Part shown: positions 1-5,575 of the stretch, piece after piece
How the letters are laid out: each line of letters opens with the position of its first letter
Numbering within the stretch: position 1 is the first letter of the stretch
Origin: JADLGF01 sp020849415
Lineage (GTDB): Bacteria; Chloroflexota; Chloroflexia; Thermomicrobiales; UBA6265
Length of the DNA stretch: 5,575 nt
Assembly (NCBI GenBank): GCA_033812595.1
Contig: JAPXTJ010000172.1
Location: 1-5,575, forward strand
Direction of reading: 5' to 3'
Program-made: the position numbers and the translations under genes
Notes under the pieces: model-generated
What the model was told of the DNA's origin: nothing
Seen by the model: only the letters and a program-made list of their open reading frames with translations
Databases searched by the model: none

Positions 1-275
1 CCGATGAAGAAGAGCTTGCGGCCGTAGATATCGGAGAGTTTGCCGAAAATCGGCACGGCGGCGGTGCTGGTGAGCATGTAGGCGGTCGCCACCCAGGCGT
101 AATGCTCGAAGCCGCCGAGGTCGGCGATGATCCGCGGCATGGCCGTACCGACGATCGTTTGATCGAGCGACGAGAGGAGCAAGCCGAGCAGCACGCCGAT
201 CATGGCGATGGCGCGCTCGCGCCCCTGCAACGCCCCGTAGTGGGCGATCGGTTCTGCGGTGCTGTTTGATTGCAT
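1..275 (-). CDS. DHA2 (EmrB/QacA-like) MFS drug/solute exporter, N-terminal part only
   Basis: This is the first 91 codons of a membrane transporter of the major facilitator superfamily; the rest lies beyond the left edge. I read it by translating the reverse complement from the ATG at 275-273. Residues 1-20 are a polar cytoplasmic N-terminus. Residues about 22-45 form the first membrane helix and contain LDQTIVGTAMPRI (37-49), the acidic TM1 signature of the DHA2 family of 14-helix proton antiporters, with Asp38. Residues about 57-76 form a second helix, followed by GKLSDIYGRK (78-87), which is MFS motif A in the loop between TM2 and TM3. AGGA at 286-283 lies 7 nt before the ATG and is a reasonable ribosome binding site. 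The gene is transcribed divergently from the oxidase operon, so it could move that pathway's substrate or product or be an unrelated efflux pump. The family is clear but the substrate is unknown. Confidence 0.9.
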   Translation of the reverse strand, partial: MQSNSTAEPIAHYGALQGRERAIAMIGVLLGLLLSSLDQTIVGTAMPRIIADLGGFEHYAWVATAYMLTSTAAVPIFGKLSDIYGRKLFFI

Positions 276-327
276 GTTCGGTTCCTGGACGAGTCGTGGA
301 CGGACTGGCCCCGCCACGCCGGCGCAT

Positions 328-356
328 ACCCTACCACGTGGCAAATGGTTCGGCAA
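328..356 (-). promoter_or_regulatory. Candidate promoter for the MFS gene with CCACGTGG palindrome in the spacer
   Basis: Read on the minus strand, TTGCCG (356-351) and TAGGGT (333-328) are separated by exactly 17 nt and could serve as -35 and -10 boxes (four of six and three of six matches). The perfect palindrome CCACGTGG (334-341) lies in the spacer, next to the putative -10, where a bound repressor would block RNA polymerase. This is a weak match to consensus and is offered only as a candidate. Confidence 0.25.
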
Positions 357-392
357 TGGAACTATTCGATCCCGTAGCCTCGCGCCCAACAG

Positions 393-423
393 TTGTGGAC
401 GATCGGCCCGCCCGGCTGATAAT
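393..423 (+). promoter_or_regulatory. Candidate sigma-70-like promoter for the oxidase operon
   Basis: GATAAT at 418-423 matches the -10 consensus at five of six positions, and it is AT-rich in an otherwise GC-rich region. TTGTGG at 393-398 is a weak -35 match (three of six) at a long 19-nt spacing. Transcription would begin near 430, leaving a leader of about 25 nt before the ATG at 456. The -10 is the stronger half of the prediction and the -35 is doubtful. Confidence 0.4.
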
Positions 424-455
424 TCCCCAAAGCGGGCGCAGTGGCCGGAGGCGAC

Positions 456-1604
456 ATGAGCGAACAGCATTTCGACACGATCGTGGTGGGCATCGGCGCG
501 ATGGGGAGCGCCGCCTGCTATCACCTGGCGCGGCGCGGTCAGCGGGTGCTCGGGCTGGAGCGGTTCGATATTCCGCACAGCCAGGGCTCGAGCCACGGCG
601 TTAACCGGATCATCCGGCTCGCCTACTACGAAGACCCGTCGTACGTGCCGCTCTTGCGCCGGGCCTACGCGTTGTGGCGAGAACTCGAACAGGGTTTCGG
701 CGAGCAGTTGCTCCACATCACCGGCTCGATCGATGCCAGCGAGGGAGACAGCTGGCTTTTCGAGCAATCGCGGCTTTCCTGCGATCTGCACGGTCTGCCG
801 TACGAGGTGCTGACGAGTGCGCAATTGCGCGAGCGTTTCCCCGCCTACCATTTGCCCGAGGGTCACCTGGCGCTGCTGCAACCCGAAGGGGGCTTCGTCG
901 CGTCCGAGCGGGCGATCGTCGCGCACGTGCTCGGCGCGATCGAGGCCGGCGCGGAGATTCACGCCCGCGAGGCGGTGACCGGCTGGGAGTTGACGGCCGA
1001 TGGGGTCCGCGTTGAGACGACGCGCGGGGAATACAAGGCGTCGAAGCTGGTGCTCAGCGCCGGTGCCTGGATGGGCGATCTGACGCCGGGACTCGATTCG
1101 CTCCTCGTGCGCGAGCGTCAGGTGCTCGGCTGGTTCCAGCCGACCAAACCGGCGCTGTACGATCCGATTCGCTTCCCTGTTTTCAACCTGGCGCACGGCG
1201 ACGACCGCTACTACGGGTTTCCCGTATTCGGGGTGCCGGGCTTTAAATTCGGCCAGTATCACCACCGGGGCGAGGTGATCGATCCCGACACGATGAACCG
1301 GGAACCGGAGCCCGAAGACGAAGCGCTGCTGCGGGAGGCCGCCGGCCGCTACTTCCCGGACGGGGTCGGTCCGACCATGTCTCTTAAGGCCTGCATCTTC
1401 ACAAACTCGCCGGACGAGCACTTCCTGCTCGATCTGCTGCCGGCCGATGACCGGGTGGTGGTGGCATCGCCCTGCTCCGGGCATGGCTACAAATTCGCCA
1501 GCGTGATCGGGGAGATCGCGGCCGATCTCGCGATCAGCGGTGAAACCGCGCATGACATCGGACTCTTCCGGCTCGACCGCTTCGAGGTGATGCGGAGTGA
1601 GTGA
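456..1604 (+). CDS. solA: FAD-dependent amine oxidase, monomeric sarcosine oxidase / N-methyl-L-tryptophan oxidase family
   Basis: This is a 382-residue cytoplasmic flavoenzyme of the DAO/MSOX family, the usual length. Such enzymes oxidise secondary amines such as N-methyl amino acids to a carbonyl product, free amine and H2O2. GIGAMG (12-17) with Glu35 is the Rossmann dinucleotide site. GSSHGVNRIIR (44-54) is the family flavin and substrate motif. Lys264 in GFKFG matches the oxygen-activating lysine. Cys313 in KACIFTNSPDEHF matches the cysteine that carries covalent FAD in sarcosine oxidase. Lys346 in SGHGYKF matches the substrate-carboxylate lysine. The ATG at 456 is chosen because GGAGG (447-451) lies just upstream and the flavin motif starts at the expected distance; an in-frame GTG at 441 would add five residues. 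It is the first gene of the plus-strand operon. The symbol marks the family; related members act on sarcosine, pipecolate or fructosyl amino acids, so the substrate is open. Confidence 0.9.
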   Translation: MSEQHFDTIVVGIGAMGSAACYHLARRGQRVLGLERFDIPHSQGSSHGVNRIIRLAYYEDPSYVPLLRRAYALWRELEQGFGEQLLHITGSIDASEGDSWLFEQSRLSCDLHGLPYEVLTSAQLRERFPAYHLPEGHLALLQPEGGFVASERAIVAHVLGAIEAGAEIHAREAVTGWELTADGVRVETTRGEYKASKLVLSAGAWMGDLTPGLDSLLVRERQVLGWFQPTKPALYDPIRFPVFNLAHGDDRYYGFPVFGVPGFKFGQYHHRGEVIDPDTMNREPEPEDEALLREAAGRYFPDGVGPTMSLKACIFTNSPDEHFLLDLLPADDRVVVASPCSGHGYKFASVIGEIAADLAISGETAHDIGLFRLDRFEVMRSE

Positions 1605-2664
1605 GCGGAATCTCCGGGTCGGGGTGCTCGGGTGCGGGCAGATCGCGCAGGCGGCACACTTCGAAGCGGTGCGGAAATCGCGCCACGCCGAACTGCACGC
1701 AATCTGCGACTTGGCCGAGGACCTGGTCGAGCGAATGGCGCTGATCCACAACCCGCAGCGGGTCTACACCGATTACGCGGCGATGCTCGGCGATCCCGAC
1801 CTCGATGCGGTGATCGTTGCGATTGCTGATCAGTTTCACGTCGCGATGGCGCTCCAGGCGCTGGCCGCCGGCAAACACGTACTGGTCGAGAAGCCGCTCG
1901 GGGTGACGGTCGAGGAGTGCGAGCGGCTGCGGCAGGAGGCCGCGCAACAGGAGCTGATCGTCCAGGTCGGCACGATGAAGCGGTTCGATCCCGGTATCGC
2001 CTTCGCCAGGCGTTTTATCGATGACGAAATCGGGGAACTGCTGGCGCTCAAGGCCTGGTACTGCGATTCGACCCACCGCTACGCCATGACTGACGCCGTG
2101 CAGCCGATCATCGAAACGAGCGCCGCCTCGAAGCGTCCGGCCGGCGACCCGAAGGCGGACCGCCGGCGCTACTACCTGCTCGGGCATGGCAGTCACCTGC
2201 TCGATACCGCGCGCTTCCTCGGCGGCGAGATCGTGGCGATTCGGGCGCGGTTGGCCGAGAAGTTCGGCGCCTACGCCTGGTTCTGCGAAGTTGAGTTCGC
2301 CAACGGCGCGCTCGGGCAGCTCGATCTGACGATCGCGGTCCGCATGGACTGGCACGAGGGTTTCCAGATTTACGGCGAGCACGGCAGCGTGATTGGCAAG
2401 ACCTACAACCCCTGGTACTTCAAGGGGAGCGACGTCGAGTGCTTTTCCGAACGGGACGGCCAGTATCACCGCCTGCTCGGCGCCGACGCGCATTTCTACC
2501 GGCTGCAGCTTGAAGGATTCGCCGACACGATTCTCGCCGGCGCTCCGCAAGTCGGCGCGACCGCCGGGGATGGCACGGCCGCTATCCGGGGGTTGGTGGC
2601 GATTTCACGCTCGGTCGAATCGGGAGATTGGGTCAGATTGGCCGATGTGACAGGGGGTCCTTAG
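1597..2664 (+). CDS. Gfo/Idh/MocA family NAD(P)-dependent oxidoreductase
   Basis: This 355-residue protein is a soluble dehydrogenase of the family that includes glucose-fructose oxidoreductase and myo-inositol 2-dehydrogenase. Members oxidise or reduce a hydroxyl/keto group on sugars, inositols or their derivatives. The N-terminal Rossmann fold shows GCGQIA (12-17) and an acidic Asp38 after the second strand, which favours NAD over NADP. EKPLGVTVEEC (98-108) contains the conserved Lys99 at the active site. Residues from about 125 form the C-terminal alpha/beta domain, with GSHLLDTARFLGG (198-210) supplying the catalytic-region His200 and Asp203. The GTG start at 1597 overlaps the oxidase stop by 8 bp and is preceded by an excellent Shine-Dalgarno, GAGGTGA at 1584-1590, inside the oxidase coding sequence. 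Translation is therefore probably coupled, and the two enzymes probably share a pathway. The family assignment is firm; the substrate cannot be named. Confidence 0.92.
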   Translation: MSERNLRVGVLGCGQIAQAAHFEAVRKSRHAELHAICDLAEDLVERMALIHNPQRVYTDYAAMLGDPDLDAVIVAIADQFHVAMALQALAAGKHVLVEKPLGVTVEECERLRQEAAQQELIVQVGTMKRFDPGIAFARRFIDDEIGELLALKAWYCDSTHRYAMTDAVQPIIETSAASKRPAGDPKADRRRYYLLGHGSHLLDTARFLGGEIVAIRARLAEKFGAYAWFCEVEFANGALGQLDLTIAVRMDWHEGFQIYGEHGSVIGKTYNPWYFKGSDVECFSERDGQYHRLLGADAHFYRLQLEGFADTILAGAPQVGATAGDGTAAIRGLVAISRSVESGDWVRLADVTGGP

Positions 2665-3503
2665 TGGAACTCGGGATTTACGCCAAGCATTTCGATCGGC
2701 GCGATCTGGCCGGGGTACTGGACGCGGTGGTCGATTCCGGTTTTCGGGCCATGCAATTCAATGTCGAATCGGCGGGTCTGCCGGTGCTGCCCGATCGCGT
2801 GCCGGCGGATGTCGCCGCGGCGGTGAAACGGGAGACCGAAGCGCGCGGAATTCGCATCGCCGCCCTCTCCGGCACCTACAATATGATTCATCCCGATCCA
2901 GCCCGCCGTCAGGCCGATTTCAACCGCTTCCGGGCAATCGCCGCTTCCGCGCACGCAATGGGCACCGATACCCTGACCCTTTGCAGCGGATCGCGCGATC
3001 CGGAGAACATGTGGCGGCACCACCCCGGCAACAACCTGCCCGATGCCTGGGATGATCTGATCGCGGCGACGCGCGATGTGCTTGAGGTGGCGGAGGAGTT
3101 CGATCTCCGCGTTGCCTTCGAGCCGGAGCCGGGCAACACGATCAATTCGTCAGTCAAGGCGCGCCGCTTGCTCGATGCGTTCGAGAACGATCGCCTCGGG
3201 GTGGTGATCGACGCGGTCAACACGATGGACACCGCTCCCGATCGTGACGCCAAAGAGGTGCTCGATGAAGCGTTTGAACTGCTCAGCGATCGCATTTTCG
3301 TCGCCCACGCCAAGGACAAGAACCACGAAGGGAAAGAGGTCCAGACCGGCACCGGTATCGTCCCCTGGTCACACTACATCGACCTGATCCGGAAGAGCGA
3401 TTTCCAGGGTCCGCTGATCATGCACGGCCTGAAGGAATCGGAGATCGTACCCTCGCGAGAGTATTTACAGGACGTGATCGATCGAAGCACTCAACCCGTG
3501 TAG
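2664..3503 (+). CDS. Sugar phosphate isomerase/epimerase, xylose-isomerase-like TIM barrel
   Basis: This 279-residue protein has the length and pattern of the AP-endonuclease-2/xylose-isomerase-like TIM barrels, which isomerise or epimerise sugars, keto-sugars and inositol derivatives using a divalent metal. Strand 1 begins at once (ELGIYAKHF, 2-10). Likely metal and active-site residues are Glu153/Glu155 in AFEPEPGN, Asp183 in VVIDAVN, His215 with Lys217-Asp218 in FVAHAKD, and an acidic residue near 258-260 in HGLKESE. GTG at 2664 is chosen as start because it shares one base with the preceding TAG (TAGTG), has AGGGGG (2652-2657) 6 nt upstream, and puts the first barrel strand at the N-terminus. 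An in-frame ATG at 2628 would add twelve residues unlike the family. It is the last gene of the operon. Its stop codon lies in the conserved left edge of the repeat at 3497-3556, so the last residue is encoded by repeat sequence. The substrate is unknown. Confidence 0.9.
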   Translation: MELGIYAKHFDRRDLAGVLDAVVDSGFRAMQFNVESAGLPVLPDRVPADVAAAVKRETEARGIRIAALSGTYNMIHPDPARRQADFNRFRAIAASAHAMGTDTLTLCSGSRDPENMWRHHPGNNLPDAWDDLIAATRDVLEVAEEFDLRVAFEPEPGNTINSSVKARRLLDAFENDRLGVVIDAVNTMDTAPDRDAKEVLDEAFELLSDRIFVAHAKDKNHEGKEVQTGTGIVPWSHYIDLIRKSDFQGPLIMHGLKESEIVPSREYLQDVIDRSTQPV

Positions 3504-3556
3504 GGGGAATCCCTTGTGGGTTCCCGCCGGCCGTCAGGCCGGCCACCTCGTTCCGC
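3497..3556 (+). repeat. Left repeat unit (two hairpins)
   Basis: Hairpin 1 pairs 3505-3512 with 3518-3525 (GGGAATCC with GGGTTCCC, one G-T wobble) around loop CTTGT. Hairpin 2 pairs GCCGGCC (3526-3532) with GGCCGGC (3537-3543) around loop GTCA. The conserved ends are CGTGTAGGGG (3497-3506) and CTCGTTCCGC (3547-3556). The first seven bases overlap the end of the isomerase gene and include its stop codon, TAG. Confidence 0.7.
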
Positions 3557-3588
3557 TTCGGGGGCGGTTCCAATGGAAAAACGAACTG

Positions 3589-3648
3589 GCGGCACGAGAC
3601 GGTCGCCCGCAGGCGACCGCGGGAGGGCACAAGACCCTCCCCTACACG
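3589..3648 (-). repeat. Right repeat unit (two hairpins), inverted copy
   Basis: Hairpin 1 pairs 3621-3627 with 3635-3641 (GGGAGGG with CCCTCCC on the plus strand) around a 7-nt loop that reads TCTTGTG on the minus strand. Hairpin 2 pairs 3600-3607 with 3612-3619 (eight pairs) around a 4-nt loop. The conserved ends on the minus strand are CGTGTAGGGG (3648-3639) and CTCGTGCCGC (3598-3589). It ends 45 bp short of the convergent metallophosphoesterase stop codon. Confidence 0.7.
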
Positions 3649-3693
3649 GCTTTGGCATCGAATGCGAGCCTGGGGCAACGCAAGAATGATTCT

Positions 3694-4407
3694 CTACTCA
3701 GCGACGCCGTAGAAGGCCCGTTTGATGAAGTCGCGGACCGGCACCTCGCGCTCATCGAACGCCTTCAACACGGTCTCACGATCGTATTCGATCGCCTTCA
3801 TTTCGATCTCGTAACGGCCCCGTTCGTCCATGGTCAGGATCGCGTACCGGGCGAGATTGTCGTGCGAGCAGCCGAGCGCGCCGGGATTGACGTAGCGCAC
3901 CCCGTTCGCCGAGGCATCCGCCCTCGGGTGATGGTGACCGTAGAAGACAACGTTGGCGGGGCCACTCCCGAAAAGATCGCCCAGCTGGTCCGGTTCCGGC
4001 GTCTGGATGATCGGTTTGAAGGACCAGGCATCCTCAGCGAGCGCGTAGTGAAAGAACCTGGCTTCGACGCTGCCGACCGTCAGAGACAGCGTGCGTGGCC
4101 ATTGCCGCAGGATCGGCTGGAACTCGTCGGGGAGTTGGGCTTGCACCCAGCGCTCGTGGAACTGGACATCCTCGGCGATCGTGTCTGGGATTCCGAACGC
4201 GAAGTACTCATCGTGATTCCCGAGGATGAAGTTCGTGTTCGGTTGATCCAGTAACAGTTCGAGCGCTTCTCGCGGAAACGGGCCGATGGCGATGGCGTCT
4301 CCCAGGTGGAAGATCGCATCGACACCGGCCCGTTGCACGTCATCAAGCACCGCTTCGAGCGCCGGCAGGTTGCCGTGAACGTCGGTCAGGATGGCGGCGC
4401 GGTACAT
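3694..4407 (-). CDS. Calcineurin-like metallophosphoesterase (YfcE/Metallophos_2 type)
   Basis: This 237-residue soluble protein is a two-metal phosphoesterase. All family metal motifs are visible in order: DVHGN (9-13; Asp9, His11), LGDAIAIGP (35-43; Asp37), GNHDE (63-67; Asn64, His65), FFH (118-120; His120) and GHHHP (157-161; His158, His160), followed by YVNPGALG (172-179). Residues about 195-237 form a C-terminal tail with no feature I recognise. The ATG at 4407 is chosen because the metal motif must lie near the N-terminus; the open frame extends upstream to 4656 but only as an antisense-like shadow of the preceding gene. The start lies 14 bp after the enolase-superfamily stop with only a weak GAG at 4419-4417, so translation probably depends on coupling. 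Relatives hydrolyse phosphodiesters, nucleotides or phosphoproteins. The specific substrate is unknown, and a role in the neighbouring pathway is only suggested by position. Confidence 0.9.
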   Translation of the reverse strand: MYRAAILTDVHGNLPALEAVLDDVQRAGVDAIFHLGDAIAIGPFPREALELLLDQPNTNFILGNHDEYFAFGIPDTIAEDVQFHERWVQAQLPDEFQPILRQWPRTLSLTVGSVEARFFHYALAEDAWSFKPIIQTPEPDQLGDLFGSGPANVVFYGHHHPRADASANGVRYVNPGALGCSHDNLARYAILTMDERGRYEIEMKAIEYDRETVLKAFDEREVPVRDFIKRAFYGVAE

Positions 4408-4421
4408 CGAACTGAACTCGT

Positions 4422-5552
4422 TTACGCGACGGTGAAGCGGGCGACGACTTCGTCGTCGATTTCGATGCCGAGGCCCGGCTTGGTCGGGATTTCGACCATG
4501 CCGTTGCTGTCGATCGGGAACTTCTCGTCCACCAGCAACTGGTTGAGCGGTGTGTCCTGCACGCAGTACTCGAACCACTCCGATTTCGACAGCGCGGCCA
4601 GCGCATGCAGCGAAGCCGCCTTGATGATGCCGGTGCTCCAGGAGTGGGTGACGCACATCGTGCCGCGCAGTTCCGCCTGACGGCCGATCTTGACGACCTC
4701 GCTGATGCCGCCGGCGCGGGTGACATCGGGCTGCACGACATCGACCCGGCAGCGCTCCATCAGTTCATCGAAGCCCCAGCGGGTCGAATCCTGCTCGCCG
4801 GCGGCGATGCGGGTTTCCACCGCGTCGGCCAGCTTGCGGTAGCCGTCGAGTTCGTCCGGCCAGAGCGGTTCCTCCACCCAGTAGGGGCGGAATTGCTCGA
4901 GGCGGCGGACTTGCTTGATGGCGTGATCGGCGTTCGGCCAGCCGAGCCCGATATCGAACATCAACTCGACCTTGTCGCCGGCCGCTTCCCGGGCCGCTTT
5001 CGCCAGGGCGACATCGAGGTCCGCATCCCGGCCCCACGGTCCCCAGCCGAGCTTGATGGCGGTGAACCCCCGCTCGACATTCTGGGTGACAACTTTAAAA
5101 GTCTCTTCCGGGGTTTCCGGCATCAGCGTGGAGGCGTAGGCGCGGATTTTCTGGACGTGCGGTCCGCCGAGCAGTTGGCTGACCGGCAGGCCGAGCGCCT
5201 TGCCCTTGATGTCCCACAGCGCGATGTCCACCCCGCTCATGGCGTGAATGGCGATGCTGCGGCGACCGCAGTAGATCGTGCCGCGGTACATCTTCTCCCA
5301 GAGGCGATCGATTTCGAGCGGATTCTCGCCGATTAGCAGTTGGCTCAGGCCACCGGCGACGGCGTGACTCGTTGGCGCCTCGACCAGCGTCTTGATCACC
5401 GGCGGCAGGGAATCGACCTCCCCCACCCCGCTGATCCCCTCATCGGTGTGGATGCGGATCAGCAGCGCGTCCTGGCTGCCGTCGGCCTTGGAGTCATCGA
5501 CATCGGGTTGACGAAGAATGATCGCCTCGACATCCGTGATCTTCACGCGCAT
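4422..5552 (-). CDS. Enolase-superfamily enzyme, mandelate racemase/muconate lactonizing enzyme type (probable acid-sugar dehydratase or racemase)
   Basis: This 376-residue protein has the full two-domain enolase-superfamily layout: a capping domain (residues 1 to about 130, starting VKITDVEAIILR) and a TIM barrel. Such enzymes abstract a proton next to a carboxylate with Mg2+, giving dehydration, racemisation or cycloisomerisation. The Mg2+ ligands are Asp200 (LMFDIG), Glu227 (WVEEP) and Glu253 (AAGEQD). Asp276 (VVQPD) and His303 (VTHSW) match the Asp-His acid/base dyad of mandelate racemase. The usual KxK motif at strand 2 reads Lys167-Leu-Gly169 (AIKLGWG), so the second lysine is missing. 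The ATG at 5552 is preceded directly by AGAGGGAG (5560-5553), a close-set ribosome binding site, and no alternative start codon lies in frame upstream within the window. It precedes the metallophosphoesterase in a minus-strand operon whose beginning may lie beyond the right edge. Dehydratase on an aldonic acid is a reasonable guess, not a demonstrated activity. Confidence 0.92.
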   Translation of the reverse strand: MRVKITDVEAIILRQPDVDDSKADGSQDALLIRIHTDEGISGVGEVDSLPPVIKTLVEAPTSHAVAGGLSQLLIGENPLEIDRLWEKMYRGTIYCGRRSIAIHAMSGVDIALWDIKGKALGLPVSQLLGGPHVQKIRAYASTLMPETPEETFKVVTQNVERGFTAIKLGWGPWGRDADLDVALAKAAREAAGDKVELMFDIGLGWPNADHAIKQVRRLEQFRPYWVEEPLWPDELDGYRKLADAVETRIAAGEQDSTRWGFDELMERCRVDVVQPDVTRAGGISEVVKIGRQAELRGTMCVTHSWSTGIIKAASLHALAALSKSEWFEYCVQDTPLNQLLVDEKFPIDSNGMVEIPTKPGLGIEIDDEVVARFTVA

Positions 5553-5575
5553 CTCCCTCTGTACCGTTAGAGCAC

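Larger units (their letters stand above)
276..455. promoter_or_regulatory. Divergent intergenic promoter region
   Basis: These 180 bp separate the starts of the divergently transcribed MFS gene (minus) and oxidase operon (plus), so both promoters should lie here. No convincing open reading frame of its own is present. An imperfect inverted repeat, CGTGG at 295-299 and CCACG at 314-318, falls in the leader of the MFS gene. A perfect 8-bp palindrome, CCACGTGG, lies at 334-341. These could be regulator sites, but no regulator gene is in the window and neither palindrome is long enough to be decisive. Confidence 0.6.
3497..3648. repeat. Palindromic composite of two inverted two-hairpin repeat units between convergent genes
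   Basis: Two 60-nt units, one on each strand, point toward each other around a 32-bp core (3557-3588). Both outer ends read CGTGTAGGGG going inward. In each unit the order is the same: GTAGGGG, a hairpin with CTTGTG in or at its loop, CCCGC, a second hairpin with a 4-nt loop, then CTCGTKCCGC. The stems differ in sequence between units but remain self-complementary. The core contains a small TTCC/GGAA inverted repeat (3568-3578). The architecture resembles REP/BIME or small MITE-like elements. I see no protein-coding content. Lying between convergent genes, it may also limit read-through in both directions, although it has no T-tract typical of intrinsic terminators. Copies elsewhere in the genome cannot be seen from here. 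Confidence 0.75.

Noticed and set aside
266..604. 112-codon open frame on the plus strand at the divergent promoter
   Set aside because: It runs from the MFS N-terminus through the promoter region into the oxidase gene in another frame, with no good ribosome binding site or domain.
1534..2550. 338-codon open frame on the minus strand
   Set aside because: It lies antisense to the Gfo/Idh gene, which has clear family motifs. Its composition is what GC-rich shadow frames give, and it shows no recognisable domain.
3505..3641. Classical intrinsic terminator
   Set aside because: The hairpins are strong, but none is followed by a run of T on either strand. I therefore call the region a repeat and mention termination only as a possibility.
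3497..3648. CRISPR array or IS end
   Set aside because: There are only two units, in inverted orientation, with no regular spacers. No transposase frame is present and no target-site duplication is evident.
3418..3678. 86-codon open frame on the minus strand across the repeat
   Set aside because: Its sequence is translated repeat DNA. Proteins of this type are common false calls over interspersed repeats in GC-rich genomes.
3514..4254. 246-codon open frame on the plus strand
   Set aside because: It starts in the hairpin repeat and continues antisense to the metallophosphoesterase, whose metal motifs are complete. No domain is visible in this frame.
4408..4656. N-terminal extension of the metallophosphoesterase
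   Set aside because: The extra 83 codons overlap the 3' end of the enolase-superfamily gene in another frame and push the DxH metal motif far from the N-terminus, unlike the family.
4605..5336. 243-codon open frame on the plus strand
   Set aside because: It is antisense to the well-supported enolase-superfamily gene and has no recognisable motif.

Overview
The window is a GC-rich bacterial segment of densely packed metabolic genes. It uses several GTG starts, has tight overlaps, and carries one structured intergenic repeat. The gene families do not fix the host. The GTAGGGG...CTTGTG...CCCGC hairpin repeat between the convergent genes resembles repeats I associate with Chloroflexota such as the Thermomicrobia, so that phylum is a low-confidence guess.

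Layout. At 1-275 (minus) lies the N-terminal third or less of a DHA2-type (EmrB/QacA-like) MFS transporter that runs off the left edge. Positions 276-455 are a divergent promoter region with candidate promoters on both strands and a CCACGTGG palindrome. At 456-3503 (plus) lies a three-gene operon: a flavin-dependent amine oxidase of the monomeric sarcosine oxidase / N-methyltryptophan oxidase family, a Gfo/Idh/MocA NAD(P)-dependent dehydrogenase, and a xylose-isomerase-like TIM-barrel sugar isomerase/epimerase. The genes overlap by 8 bp and 1 bp. Positions 3497-3648 hold a palindromic pair of 60-nt, two-hairpin repeat units. At 3694-5552 (minus) lies a convergent pair: an enolase-superfamily (mandelate racemase/muconate lactonizing enzyme type) gene, followed 14 bp later by a calcineurin-like metallophosphoesterase.

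How the genes may work together (inference). The oxidase would act on a secondary amine and release a carbonyl product, an amine or amino acid, and H2O2. The dehydrogenase and the TIM-barrel isomerase are enzymes typical of sugar, inositol and sugar-acid catabolism. The convergent enolase-superfamily enzyme is likely an acid-sugar dehydratase or a racemase/epimerase. Together they suggest a carbohydrate or amino-sugar/N-alkyl-amine catabolic locus, but no substrate can be read from the sequence.

I see no RNA genes, CRISPR array, insertion sequence or defence system. The most unusual element is the paired two-hairpin repeat. Its stems differ in sequence between the two units but stay self-complementary, while loop and junction motifs are conserved. 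The left unit also supplies the stop codon of the isomerase gene.
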